A stretch of 33,806 bases of DNA, from positions 1-33,806 of the forward strand of contig CAMYUL010000007.1 in the NCBI GenBank assembly GCA_947302125.1, written 5' to 3'. The notes beneath the pieces are model-generated. The model ran no database searches. It had not been told where the DNA came from and was given only the letters and a program-made list of their open reading frames with translations. This DNA comes from an uncultured Candidatus Saccharibacteria bacterium (GTDB lineage: Bacteria > Patescibacteriota > Saccharimonadia > Saccharimonadales > Saccharimonadaceae). Every line of letters begins with the position of its first letter. Position 1 is the first letter of the stretch. The translations under genes and the position numbers were made by a program. This document shows, in pieces, positions 14,807-22,952 of the stretch.

Positions 14807-14893
14807 TGGTCCCCGAGACTGGACTCGAACCAGCACATCCTTGCGGACACTAGCACCTGAAGCTAGCGCGTCTACCAATTCCGCCACTCGGGG
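14807..14893 (-). tRNA. tRNA-Leu (anticodon CAG)
   Basis: Class II tRNA of about 87 nt on the minus strand: acceptor CCCCGAG/CTCGGGG, anticodon stem CTAGC/GCTAG with loop TTCAGGT, long variable arm GTCCGCAAGGAT, T-loop GTTCGAGTC and an encoded ACCA. Reads CUG. A TATAAT box (14908-14903) ends 9 nt before its 5' end. Confidence 0.93.
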
Positions 14894-14902
14894 ATCTCTT
14901 AA

Positions 14903-14945
14903 ATTATACCATACTTGACACTATCTCGCTACGCCATGGTATAAT
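14903..14945. promoter_or_regulatory. Overlapping divergent promoters: tRNA-Leu (-) and wall hydrolase (+)
   Basis: Plus: TTGACA (14915-14920), 19 bp, TGG-TATAAT (14940-14945), 9 nt to ATG 14955. Minus: GG-TATAAT (14908-14903), 9 nt to the tRNA-Leu 5' end. Confidence 0.7.
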
Positions 14946-14954
14946 ATAAAGCGT

Positions 14955-16094
14955 ATGAGAACTTCAAAAAATCATACAAAAATTTCAATGGTATTTTTTG
15001 GCGCAATTATTTTTGCGCTTACTTTTGCGACTATCTTAAAGCAAATTACTCTTAATACTTTTGCGGAAGATGACAATGGCTCCTACTTTGTGTCGGAGTC
15101 ACATTTTGTGACTTTCTATGACCAGGGGAAGAAGCATACCGTAAAGACCAGTGCAGCCACGGTGGCCGAAGCTATCACCCAGGCTGGTTACGAACTAACT
15201 AAGGATGATATCATCGAGCCAAGTACCGACACTAGAATTAATATGGACAATTTCTTTATCAATATCTATCGCGCTCGTCCAGTTATTATTATCGATGGCA
15301 AGATCAAGAAATACTACATGACTGCCAGCTATGATCCCAAAACAATCGCCGAAGACGCCGGCTTCTCGGTTTATGATGGCGATGAGATAAATATGGTGGA
15401 AAATGATAGCTTCTTGGAGTCTGGTGCCTCTACTGTGTACAAGATAGTTAGAAATGGTGGCCAGACAGTCACACAAGAAATTAGCATTCCGTACGAAGAA
15501 CAGACTATTAAAGACTATTCTCTTCCGATCGGCGAGAACAAGGTCGAGCAAGTGGGCGAAGATGGTCTCCGCGTTGTTAAATATAAAGTAGATTTCAAAG
15601 ATGGCGTTGAGGTCTCCCGCGAAAAGATTTCTGACGAGGTTACTAAGGAGCCAATAAAACGCATTGTCAAAGAGGGTGCGCGTGCTGCTGGCGTCAAGAC
15701 TTCCGCTACTGATAATGAGGGTATCGCCTGGAACTTCTTGCTAGATAATGGATTTTCTGCGGAGCAAGCGGCTGGCATTATGGGTAACCTAATGCAGGAG
15801 CATCGTTTCCAGACTTCCGACACTGCTGGCGGTCTCGGTATCGCACAGTGGACCGGCGGCCGTAGGAATTCACTGCTTTCTCGCGAGAACCCGTACGACA
15901 TCTACACGCAGCTTCAGTTCCTGATGGATGAATTAAACACTGGCTATGCCCGCGCCAAGAATGCTATTCTGGCTAGCACGTCCATTGAGGATGCTACGCG
16001 TGCTTTCCAAAATCAGTTCGAGCGCTGCGGCATCTGCCGTGAAGACTTGCGCATTAACTACGCTTACGATATTTACAGGAAGTATACCAGATAA
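14955..16094 (+). CDS. YabE-like cell-wall protein: DUF348 and G5 domains plus phage-type lysozyme
   Basis: 379 residues. Signal anchor at about residues 10-38. Then DUF348-like units (VTFYDQGKKHTVKTSAATVA...DIIEPSTDTRI and the RPVIIIDGKIKKYY region), a G5-like stretch (IPYEEQTIKDYSLPIGE ... KEPIKRIVKEG), and a C-terminal phage tail lysozyme-like domain (AWNFLLDNGFSAEQAAGIMGN, LGIAQWTGGRR). It is probably secreted and acts on peptidoglycan, of self during growth or of the host cell. ksgA overlaps its stop by one base. The neighbourhood of YabE- or RpfB-type proteins with ksgA is known in Firmicutes and Actinobacteria. Confidence 0.88.
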   Translation: MRTSKNHTKISMVFFGAIIFALTFATILKQITLNTFAEDDNGSYFVSESHFVTFYDQGKKHTVKTSAATVAEAITQAGYELTKDDIIEPSTDTRINMDNFFINIYRARPVIIIDGKIKKYYMTASYDPKTIAEDAGFSVYDGDEINMVENDSFLESGASTVYKIVRNGGQTVTQEISIPYEEQTIKDYSLPIGENKVEQVGEDGLRVVKYKVDFKDGVEVSREKISDEVTKEPIKRIVKEGARAAGVKTSATDNEGIAWNFLLDNGFSAEQAAGIMGNLMQEHRFQTSDTAGGLGIAQWTGGRRNSLLSRENPYDIYTQLQFLMDELNTGYARAKNAILASTSIEDATRAFQNQFERCGICREDLRINYAYDIYRKYTR

Positions 16095-16873
16095 TGAAAA
16101 ATAACAAATCCTTAGGGCAACACTGGCTTAAAGATCGCCAAATCTTGGACGAGATCGCCGAGCTAGCACTAGGCGACGCACCGGAAGACTCTTTGACGGA
16201 GGAATCGCGCACTTGTCTGGAAATTGGACCAGGCCTTGGAACTCTGACGTCTAGCTTGCTTAGAGTTTTTCCGCGTGTTGTTTCGGTTGAGTTTGACGAA
16301 CGCCTAGCAAGGAATTTGCCAAAATCTTTTCCTGGCAAAAATCTGGAAGTCATCAATCAGGACTTCTTAAAATTTGACTTATCGACAATTCCAGCCCCAT
16401 ATGTTGTCGCCGGAAACATTCCATATTACATCACTTCGCCAATTATTATGAAGATCTTAGAATCGGAAAATCGGCCAGACCGAGCAGTTTTATTGATCCA
16501 GAAAGAGGTTGCGGAGAGAATCGCTGCAGGTGCTGGCGACCATACAGTCTTATCGCTTTCGGTTCAGAATCTTGCTAAGGTTCAGCTCGGCCCAGTCGTC
16601 AAGAAGGAGTTATTTACGCCTGCTCCAAAAGTAGACAGCCAGGTAATTATCTTAGATCCAGTTGCAACTCCGACCGTACCTGAAGACGTGATGGATTTCA
16701 TCAAGAAAGGATTTTCTGCTCCGCGCAAAAAGTTAAGTAAGAATCTAAGCTTTGTGGAACGAGATAAGCTAAATGTAGCATTTAGCAATTTGGGCATTTC
16801 AGAAAACGCTAGGCCAGCAGATTTAACTTTGACTGAGTGGCAAAGTCTGTACCAAGAAACACAGCACCAGTAA
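16094..16873 (+). CDS. ksgA: 16S rRNA dimethyladenosine transferase KsgA
   Basis: 259 residues. SAM-dependent N6,N6-dimethylation of the two adjacent adenosines near the 3' end of 16S rRNA (E. coli A1518/A1519). Motifs: the SLGQHWLKD start (normally LGQNFL), CLEIGPGLGTLT for SAM, VEFDERLA, NIPYYITSP (N108, target-base motif) and FTPAPKVDSQVI. The ATG overlaps the TAA of the wall-protein gene (TAATG), so the two are translationally coupled. Followed by a palindrome of the TGTTGTA family. Confidence 0.97.
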   Translation: MKNNKSLGQHWLKDRQILDEIAELALGDAPEDSLTEESRTCLEIGPGLGTLTSSLLRVFPRVVSVEFDERLARNLPKSFPGKNLEVINQDFLKFDLSTIPAPYVVAGNIPYYITSPIIMKILESENRPDRAVLLIQKEVAERIAAGAGDHTVLSLSVQNLAKVQLGPVVKKELFTPAPKVDSQVIILDPVATPTVPEDVMDFIKKGFSAPRKKLSKNLSFVERDKLNVAFSNLGISENARPADLTLTEWQSLYQETQHQ

Positions 16874-16879
16874 TTAACC

Positions 16880-16906
16880 AAAATGTTGTAAAAAATACAA
16901 CATTTT
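16880..16906. terminator. TGTTGTA-family hairpin after ksgA
   Basis: AAAATGTTGTA (16880-16890) and TACAACATTTT (16896-16906) are perfect 11-bp arms with a 5-A loop. It can act as a weak bidirectional terminator. The TTGCAA -35 of the next gene starts 2 nt after it. Confidence 0.7.
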
Positions 16907-16907
16907 G

Positions 16908-16936
16908 TTGCAAAAAATAAGCGTAAGCGCTATAAT
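16908..16936 (+). promoter_or_regulatory. Promoter of the Pro/Ala-rich membrane protein gene
   Basis: TTGCAA (16908-16913), 17 bp, TATAAT (16931-16936). The leader ends with an AAAAAGGGAAGGG ribosome binding region before ATG 16973. Confidence 0.8.
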
Positions 16937-16972
16937 ATAAAAAACTAATCCTAAAAAGGGAAGGGCTTTTCA

Positions 16973-18256
16973 ATGAATCCGGAAGACAATCAACCAACAG
17001 AAGAACCAATGCCATCATTAGATCAGGTGGCGGCAGATCTTGCTGCTAATCCTAATGCTGCGGCAGATATGCCGGCGCAATCAGTCGAGACGGAGACTCC
17101 AGCTGAGCCAAGCATTGTTGCTCCAGAAGCCCCAGTCGCCCCAGAAGCCCCAGTCGCCCCAGTTGCTCCAGAAGCTCCAATCGCTCCGGAACCAGCCCCG
17201 GTCGCTCCGGAACCAGCCCCAATTGCTCCAGAAGCCCCGGTCGCTCCTGAACCAGCCCCAATCGCCCCAGAAGCCCCAATTGCCCCAGAGACTCCAATCT
17301 CTGGACCGGTCGACCCAACTACTATCGCAGCCCCAGCTGACTTAGAGGCCCCGGTCGCTCCTGAACCAGCCCCAATCGCCCCAGAAGCCCCAATTGCCCC
17401 AGAGACCCCAGCCGCCCCGGAAGCTCCAGAAGAGCAAACCGATACACCAGCTGAAGGTGCCATGGAGACTGAATCCACGTCTATTACTTCCGCTAATTTT
17501 GTCGGCGACGCCCCAGAGGCTCCAAAGGCCGAATCAGATTCCCCAGAAGACGAGGAGCCATTGCAACCGGCCGAGCCAGTTCCTGGTTCTATCGGCAGCG
17601 CCTTGGTGTATTCCGAGACTGCGCCTAACCATGCTATGCCGGTATCTGAGCTGAAGAAGCAACATAAACCATCTAGTCTTTCCAAAGAAAACATTCGCAT
17701 GATTTTGATTATTGTCGCCGCCGTCGCGCTCGTTGCTGCGCTGGTGGTTGTCTTAATCTTTATCTTTGGCGGGTCTGGTAGTTCCAAGAAGAATAATTCT
17801 AGTACTCCCGCTAAGCCAGTCACTCCTACGCCAGTAGTTTCCAGCCTGACGTGTAACAAGTCCGGAACTGGCGAAGTCTTCCCAGACAGTGGCGCGGTTA
17901 CTTATGGTGAAGAAGACGTTATTGCAATGTATAGCGACGATGAGCTTACCAGCCTTGGTTCTACGATGAAGCTTGAGTATGGCAATATAGACGATGCTGA
18001 CGCGGGCCTCAATATCGTAAGAGGCAACTACTCTAGCAGACTTGAAGAGCTTAGTATTCTCTCCGATCCGTTTAGCAGCTCCTACGATGTCAATGGCTCA
18101 ACTCTGACAGTTACTCATCAGGCGGAAGCTGACAATATTAACACGAAGACTGGCAAGCTGTTTAATCTCATGTCTGTTCGCGGTGAAGTTGTTACCGATA
18201 TTGAAACTTTGCAGGACTCTTACGAAGAAGACGGTTACGAGTGTGTAGTTAAGTAA
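16973..18256 (+). CDS. Pro/Ala/Glu-repeat single-pass membrane protein
   Basis: 427 residues, no recognised family. Residues about 45-150 are a low-complexity repeat of (V/I)APE(A/P) units, followed by an acidic disordered stretch. A basic stop (SELKKQHKPSSLSKENIR) precedes one membrane helix (about 243-266), then Gly/Ser/Thr/Pro linker and a C-terminal globular domain with Cys in SLTCNKSG and YECVVK, perhaps disulfide linked. The predicted layout is long cytoplasmic Pro-rich tail, helix, outside domain. The same layout is seen in the gene at 29350. The Pro-rich tail could be a spacer or a docking site; this is inference only. Confidence 0.75.
   Translation: MNPEDNQPTEEPMPSLDQVAADLAANPNAAADMPAQSVETETPAEPSIVAPEAPVAPEAPVAPVAPEAPIAPEPAPVAPEPAPIAPEAPVAPEPAPIAPEAPIAPETPISGPVDPTTIAAPADLEAPVAPEPAPIAPEAPIAPETPAAPEAPEEQTDTPAEGAMETESTSITSANFVGDAPEAPKAESDSPEDEEPLQPAEPVPGSIGSALVYSETAPNHAMPVSELKKQHKPSSLSKENIRMILIIVAAVALVAALVVVLIFIFGGSGSSKKNNSSTPAKPVTPTPVVSSLTCNKSGTGEVFPDSGAVTYGEEDVIAMYSDDELTSLGSTMKLEYGNIDDADAGLNIVRGNYSSRLEELSILSDPFSSSYDVNGSTLTVTHQAEADNINTKTGKLFNLMSVRGEVVTDIETLQDSYEEDGYECVVK
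17234..17409 (+). repeat. 114-bp internal duplication in the Pro/Ala repeat
   Basis: About 60 bp at 17234-17295 recur nearly exactly at 17348-17409 (offset 114 bp = 38 codons), within a longer array of 12-18 bp imperfect repeats coding APE units. Confidence 0.85.
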
Positions 18257-18260
18257 GGCC

Positions 18261-18289
18261 TTGCCTTATCTGTAAAACTATTGTAAAAT
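18261..18289 (+). promoter_or_regulatory. Leaderless promoter of metG
   Basis: TTGCCT (18261-18266), 17 bp, TAAAAT (18284-18289), then 6 nt to ATG 18296. Confidence 0.75.
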
Positions 18290-18295
18290 AAAAAT

Positions 18296-19735
18296 ATGTC
18301 AAAAGTTTATCTCACTACTGCTATTCCGTATGTTAATGGCGCCCCACATATTGGCCACGCTCTGGATTATTTGTTGGCTGATGTTTATGCGCGTTATCAA
18401 AAAAGCAGAGGAAATGAGGTAAAATTTCAGGCTGGCACTGACGAGCATGGCAATAAGATTTATAAAAAATCTGTAGAGCTGGGCATTCCAGTCAAGCAGT
18501 ATGTTGATGGTAATGCTGCTAAATTTAGAGAATTTATCGATAAGCTAGGTGTTTATCCTACTGATTTTGTTAGAACTACCGATGCTGATCATGAGCGTCG
18601 CTGCCAAGAAATTTGGAAAAAACTAGAAGATCATATCTACTTGAGTAGCTACGAGGGCTGGTATTGTGAGGGGTGTGAACGCTTTGTAACTGACAAAGAG
18701 CACGAAGAAAATTCTGGCATCTGTCCAGATCACAATAAGCCCTACGAGAAAATTAAAGAAGAAAATTATTACCTTAGAATTTCTGATTTTAAAGATCAAA
18801 TCGCCGATGCTATTAAGAGCAAAGAGCTTAATATTATCCCAGAATTCCGTGCTAATGAAGTTTTGCAGTTACTCAAGGATTCCCCAGACGTTTCCATTTC
18901 CCGCCCGACCAGTCAGCTTAAATGGGGTGTCCCGGTTCCTGGCGACGATTCCCAGGTTATGTATGTCTGGATTGATGCGCTTGCCAACTATATCACGATT
19001 CTAGGCTACCCAGACCAGGATATTTCTGATTTTTGGCCAGCTTCCGTTCAGTTTGTTGGAAAAGATATTCTACGCTTCCATGCGATTATCTGGCCAGCTA
19101 TGCTCCTTGCGCTTGGCTTGCCTCTCCCTAAGAATATCGTCTCCCACGGGTTTATCCTTGTCGACGGACAGAAGATGAGTAAATCTATCGGCAACGTGGT
19201 TGACCCAGTGGAGGTCCTAGAAAGTAAGGGCCTGCCAGCTTTCCGCTATTATTTCTTGCGTCATGCTGATACTTTCTCTGATGCGGATTTCACATGGGAA
19301 AAGTACAATGCTGCCTACGACAATGAGCTAGCTAACGACCTTGGTAATCTAGTTCAGCGTCTAGCCAACCTTTGCAAGAAACAAGACTTAGATGGCATCA
19401 AATTTACACCAGTAGAAGATCCGGCATATAATGCCTTGATGGACGAGTTCTATTTCTCTAAGGCGTTTGATTATGTTTGGGAAAAAGTCCAGGGGCTTAA
19501 CAAGGAAATCGACGACAAGAAGCCATGGGAACTTGCTAAGCTACCAGAAAAACATGACGAGCTAGTGGCAACTCTAAACGACTTGGCTACATCCCTCCTT
19601 CAAGTCGCGGAATTACTAAAACCATTCTTGCCGAATGTTGCTGAAGCTATTATTGCAATCTTCACCGGTGCAGCCGAGAATTCTAACGGCAAAATCTTAC
19701 CACCAGAAATTCCACTATTTCCCAAAGAGCGTTAA
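18296..19735 (+). CDS. metG: Methionyl-tRNA synthetase
   Basis: 479 residues. Class I synthetase charging both initiator and elongator tRNA-Met. HIGH-type motif PHIGHAL (H18) and KMSKS at residues 293-297. The connective peptide keeps a zinc knuckle (CEGCERF ... GICPDH). VWIDALANY and FVGKDILRFHAIIWPA are typical of MetRS. It ends after the anticodon-binding helices and lacks the C-terminal tRNA-binding domain found in longer bacterial forms, giving a compact type. Leaderless start. It is convergent with the LtaS-like gene, with an 11-nt gap and no clear terminator. Confidence 0.97.
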   Translation: MSKVYLTTAIPYVNGAPHIGHALDYLLADVYARYQKSRGNEVKFQAGTDEHGNKIYKKSVELGIPVKQYVDGNAAKFREFIDKLGVYPTDFVRTTDADHERRCQEIWKKLEDHIYLSSYEGWYCEGCERFVTDKEHEENSGICPDHNKPYEKIKEENYYLRISDFKDQIADAIKSKELNIIPEFRANEVLQLLKDSPDVSISRPTSQLKWGVPVPGDDSQVMYVWIDALANYITILGYPDQDISDFWPASVQFVGKDILRFHAIIWPAMLLALGLPLPKNIVSHGFILVDGQKMSKSIGNVVDPVEVLESKGLPAFRYYFLRHADTFSDADFTWEKYNAAYDNELANDLGNLVQRLANLCKKQDLDGIKFTPVEDPAYNALMDEFYFSKAFDYVWEKVQGLNKEIDDKKPWELAKLPEKHDELVATLNDLATSLLQVAELLKPFLPNVAEAIIAIFTGAAENSNGKILPPEIPLFPKER

Positions 19736-19746
19736 ATAAGAGTTTA

Positions 19747-21636
19747 TTAAATATATTGCTTACCAGCAACCTGATCGTATGTCAGCAGGTTATACTCGGA
19801 TAATTCTGTGGTAATAAACGGCGCTTCTGATCCAAAGTACGCATCGGTTAGAATTGGATCTGTCTCACAAACTGTATCTAGTAAGTAGAAGTAGGATGGC
19901 TTCTTTGAACCCAGCATATTAAGGAGCGTGTTGGCAATACAGTTTGGTGTAGTCTCCGGAAGCTCCTGCCTCTCGCCGAGGTCAAAGTTCGCGTAGATAA
20001 GATATGGCGTCTGTCTAGCAGAGTCACTAATCGTCTTATCCTTGTTCTCGATCACCTGAGGGAAAACCCCAGGACTATGATCGCCATAGAATACTACAAT
20101 AGTCTTCTCATTAAACTTGTCGAGCTTATCGACTAACTCGCCCAAGGCCTCGTCGGACTTATGTAATGACATTAGATAAGTTTCAATAGAGTCCTTTTCG
20201 TCTTCTGTTAGCTCCTCGCCGTGTTCACCGGCAGAAGCCTTAAAGCTCGTCTCGCCGTATAGCCCAGCAGTGTACGGAGCATGGTTCTGCATGGTAATTA
20301 CGGAGACGAATTGCTTCTGATCTTTTCTAGCCAATAGGTCGAGCATTTCGGAATAAGTTTCACTATCGGTAATATACTCGCTCTCCCCATAGGTTTCTTT
20401 GTGGGAGAACTCGGTGTCAAAAATCAAATCATCAAAGCCCATTTTCGGCAGGACAACCTCGCGCTTATAGACGCCACCATTGAATGGGTGAACTACTGCG
20501 GTCTCAAATCCGTTTTCTTTAGCAAAGGCTGCGATGCTTGGGACGCTTTTCTGTTTTGGTAACAAATTTGGATAAGGCATAGTTTTTAACCAATAATTTG
20601 TAAAGCCGGTCATGATCTCGTATTCAATATTTGCCGTGCCTCCGCCGTAGTCCACGGAGAACATAGTGCCAGAATTTATTTTCTCTTGAATTCGGTGTAA
20701 ATTAGGAGTAACATCCTCTCCGCTGACTCGGTAAACGTCGCCAGACAGCGTCTCCGGATCATAGAAAGACTCGTTTAGTATAAACACGATATTTGCATCA
20801 ATGTCCGAGAATGGTGTCCTGTTTTGCTCAGCCTCAACTTGAGCTTTCTTGGACTTCCACTTGTCGTCGATCTGCGCCATCTTTTCCTTACTGTATCCAT
20901 CTGGAGCAGAAATCTGTAACTTGTTCAGATTGTAGAGGAACCCAAGCAGGAACCCGTTGTCATGATAGTTCTGAGTCTGATCCCAATCGATAAAGCTACT
21001 GTTCAAGAATCCTAATTTTATCGTGCGCTCATTTGTATGGTTCCTGGCAAAATCGGTAGTAATTAAGAATCCAGAAATCGCTACAGTAATAATAGCTACT
21101 CTTGATATAATCCTATATCGTCGCCACCAGACATTGCTTTTTACCTGCGTATTCTTTGGCCATTTGGCAGTTAAGTTATCAAGTAAAATACCTAGTGCAA
21201 GGCATAGGATCACGGCTAGTACCAACCGAACGATGCCGCCAACATCTACAAACTTAGTCAACGTTGCAGCTTGGGATCCCATTGAAAAGTCATCCGGAAA
21301 TAGCGGAGCTCCTCTGAAGATGAATTTCGAAATATGGATGTATCCCATAATTAAAACTAGACTAGTTGCTACACTAATAGATAAAAATGTTTTTCTGAAG
21401 ATGCCATATATAAATAATAGTATAAAGAACATGATTAAGGTCGTATATAGAAATACTAGCGGCCTAGAAAATACGAAATTCCATGCGGCAGCCGGGTCGT
21501 TAATAAGGTGTCTATATTCCAATAACCAGACCAAAAACAGTGATGTAAAAGCTAGGAGCAGACATTTAATGATGACTTGCCTAGATCTAGCGTTCAAGAA
21601 CTTTCTCCGTTTAGGAGCTTTTTCGGATGTTTCCAT
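19747..21636 (-). CDS. LtaS-like phosphoglycerol transferase / sulfatase-fold membrane enzyme
   Basis: 629 residues. Five membrane helices lie in the first 200 residues, followed by an extracytoplasmic alkaline-phosphatase/sulfatase-fold domain. Catalytic motifs: NIVFILNESFYDP (metal-binding Glu), GGGTANIEYEIMTG with candidate nucleophile T334, MQNHAPY and FYGDHSPG. These match LtaS/MdoB-type enzymes, which transfer phosphoglycerol from phosphatidylglycerol to make lipoteichoic acid or decorate glycans. The natural acceptor here is unknown. It is leaderless: TACAAT on the minus strand ends 8 nt before the ATG, directly after the terminator of the upstream gene. Confidence 0.88.
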   Translation of the reverse strand: METSEKAPKRRKFLNARSRQVIIKCLLLAFTSLFLVWLLEYRHLINDPAAAWNFVFSRPLVFLYTTLIMFFILLFIYGIFRKTFLSISVATSLVLIMGYIHISKFIFRGAPLFPDDFSMGSQAATLTKFVDVGGIVRLVLAVILCLALGILLDNLTAKWPKNTQVKSNVWWRRYRIISRVAIITVAISGFLITTDFARNHTNERTIKLGFLNSSFIDWDQTQNYHDNGFLLGFLYNLNKLQISAPDGYSKEKMAQIDDKWKSKKAQVEAEQNRTPFSDIDANIVFILNESFYDPETLSGDVYRVSGEDVTPNLHRIQEKINSGTMFSVDYGGGTANIEYEIMTGFTNYWLKTMPYPNLLPKQKSVPSIAAFAKENGFETAVVHPFNGGVYKREVVLPKMGFDDLIFDTEFSHKETYGESEYITDSETYSEMLDLLARKDQKQFVSVITMQNHAPYTAGLYGETSFKASAGEHGEELTEDEKDSIETYLMSLHKSDEALGELVDKLDKFNEKTIVVFYGDHSPGVFPQVIENKDKTISDSARQTPYLIYANFDLGERQELPETTPNCIANTLLNMLGSKKPSYFYLLDTVCETDPILTDAYFGSEAPFITTELSEYNLLTYDQVAGKQYI

Positions 21637-21644
21637 ACATTACT

Positions 21645-21650
21645 ATTGTA
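21645..21650 (-). promoter_or_regulatory. Leaderless promoter -10 of the LtaS-like gene
   Basis: Minus strand TACAAT with 8 nt to the ATG. Its -35 region would fall within the terminator hairpin 21652-21685. Confidence 0.55.
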
Positions 21651-21651
21651 C

Positions 21652-21685
21652 AAAAAATAGCACTCAAAGTCGAGTGCTATTTTTT
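21652..21685. terminator. Perfect bidirectional terminator after the MIP-family gene
   Basis: AAAAAATAGCACTC (21652-21665) and GAGTGCTATTTTTT (21672-21685) form a 14-bp perfect stem with a 6-nt loop and T/A tracts on both strands. Confidence 0.93.
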
Positions 21686-21700
21686 CCGCAAAGCTAATAA

Positions 21701-22627
21701 TTATTTCTTAATCTCTTTACAGTCGCAGCCTTTACCGCAAGCTAGGCATTCGCCAGAAAGCTTACCGGAAAAGTCAGCTAGGTAGAAGCCGATAACACCA
21801 CCGACCATTGGGAGAACTACGTAAGCGAGAAGTGACTGGCAGATTGCGCCAAAGACTTCGCCGAAGTTTTCACCAGCGGTTGGAAGAACCTTGTACATGA
21901 AAGCTGCAGCAGGGTTCATGATGAAGTTGTTCTGTAGCTCTAGGAAAGAAGAGGAAAGAACAATTACGATTAGAAGTGCTACGCACATACCGGTACCGTA
22001 GATAGCGGCAAAGGTAAGAGCGCTGCGCTTGTAAGTAAGAGCGCGTGCAAAGAAGAACGCGATCACGATTGCGCCCATGAATTCAAGCATAGTAATTACA
22101 AAGAAGTTTTCAGAAGCGATCTCTGCAATTGCTGGAAGCTTGTCAGCTGGCTCGTCGGAAACGTGAGAAATGAAACGAATCGAGACGAAGTAAGCTAGCC
22201 ATGCACCGAGAAGCTGCGCAAGTAGGTATAGAATACCGCGAATAGCAGACATGCGGCGGGTAGCCATCATACCGGCAGTTACAATTGGGTTGAGGTTTGC
22301 GCCAGAAAGGCCGTAAACCGCAGCGGAAATTGCGATTACACCAAACATGATGTAAAGTGGCTGGTATACACCGAGGAGCAAGAGAACGAGAGTAAGAAGC
22401 ATAGTGCCGATTACTTCGCCAAGGATTGCACCATAGATGCGTGGGCTCTTAAAGATTGTTAAAATGTTTTCTTTCGGATCAAACTTCTTAGCGAAGAAGC
22501 CTTTCATGCATTTTTCGCTAGTTTGAGCCGGAACACGTGCTTCTACTGTCTTTGCGGATTTGGCAGAAGCAGCTTTTGGCTTGGAAGTCTTCCTCGCAGG
22601 AGCCTTCCTGGTTTTAGTTGTAGCCAT
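21701..22627 (-). CDS. MIP-family channel (aquaporin-like), atypical
   Basis: 308 residues with six membrane helices between about 60 and 285. The first half has GEVIGTMLL and the pore motif GANLNPIVTAG (NPI instead of NPA). The second half has MNPAAAF, where the NPA motif is kept but the Arg that normally follows (the selectivity filter) is replaced by Ala. Substrate is therefore uncertain. The N-terminal 40 residues are Lys/Ala/Thr-rich and probably cytoplasmic. The C-terminus carries a Cys cluster (ECLACGKGCDCKE) that could bind metal. A strong SD (AAGGAGG) lies 5 nt before the ATG. A 12-bp palindrome sits at the predicted start site. Confidence 0.85.
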   Translation of the reverse strand: MATTKTRKAPARKTSKPKAASAKSAKTVEARVPAQTSEKCMKGFFAKKFDPKENILTIFKSPRIYGAILGEVIGTMLLTLVLLLLGVYQPLYIMFGVIAISAAVYGLSGANLNPIVTAGMMATRRMSAIRGILYLLAQLLGAWLAYFVSIRFISHVSDEPADKLPAIAEIASENFFVITMLEFMGAIVIAFFFARALTYKRSALTFAAIYGTGMCVALLIVIVLSSSFLELQNNFIMNPAAAFMYKVLPTAGENFGEVFGAICQSLLAYVVLPMVGGVIGFYLADFSGKLSGECLACGKGCDCKEIKK

Positions 22628-22641
22628 TATTCCTCCTTAGT

Positions 22642-22661
22642 TGGTATATACCAGAATTATA
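22642..22661 (-). promoter_or_regulatory. Promoter -10 and palindromic site before the MIP gene
   Basis: Minus strand TGTGC-TATAAT (22661-22656). TGGTATATACCA (22642-22653), a perfect 12-bp palindrome, covers the predicted transcription start and is a possible operator. Confidence 0.55.
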
Positions 22662-22710
22662 GCACACTTTTTAAAAAAGCAAGAAATTTGGAGAATTATA
22701 GTTCTCATGC

Positions 22711-22716
22711 TATAAT
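22711..22716 (+). promoter_or_regulatory. Leaderless promoter -10 of the 22725 gene
   Basis: TGC-TATAAT, 8 nt before the ATG, with TTGGAG 17 bp upstream (22688-22693). Confidence 0.7.
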
Positions 22717-22724
22717 CAATCGGT

Positions 22725-22952
22725 ATGGGTATTATAGTTTCAAAAAATAATGATGAGAATTCGCGCTTAAACGAGCGCATTACTGCAGATCTTCGTGAGC
22801 GTGCTAAGGCTGAAGCCATCGCCAACGATCCGGATCTAGTAGAAGATTCTGACTATACAAAAGATCTAAAAAAGACCGGTAAGTATACTTGGATCTGGGC
22901 AGTTTTAATCATCCTAGCCTTAATCTCTCTCGTTGTCATCATCACAATCTAA
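22725..22952 (+). CDS. Small tail-anchored membrane protein, unknown
   Basis: 75 residues. A charged N-terminal half with many Arg, Glu, Asp and Ala (NERITADLRERAKAEAIAND) is probably helical and cytoplasmic. One C-terminal membrane helix (about residues 55-74, WIWAVLIILALISLVVIITI) ends the protein. No family was recognised. Leaderless start gives support that it is real. The stop codon abuts the long inverted repeat LIR2. Confidence 0.7.
   Translation: MGIIVSKNNDENSRLNERITADLRERAKAEAIANDPDLVEDSDYTKDLKKTGKYTWIWAVLIILALISLVVIITI

Noticed and set aside
17023-17859. Long minus-strand ORF (278 codons, Gly/Ala-rich) opposite the Pro/Ala repeat gene
   Set aside because: It is the antisense shadow of a low-complexity GC-rich repeat, has no ribosome site or promoter, and overlaps a gene with clear expression signals.
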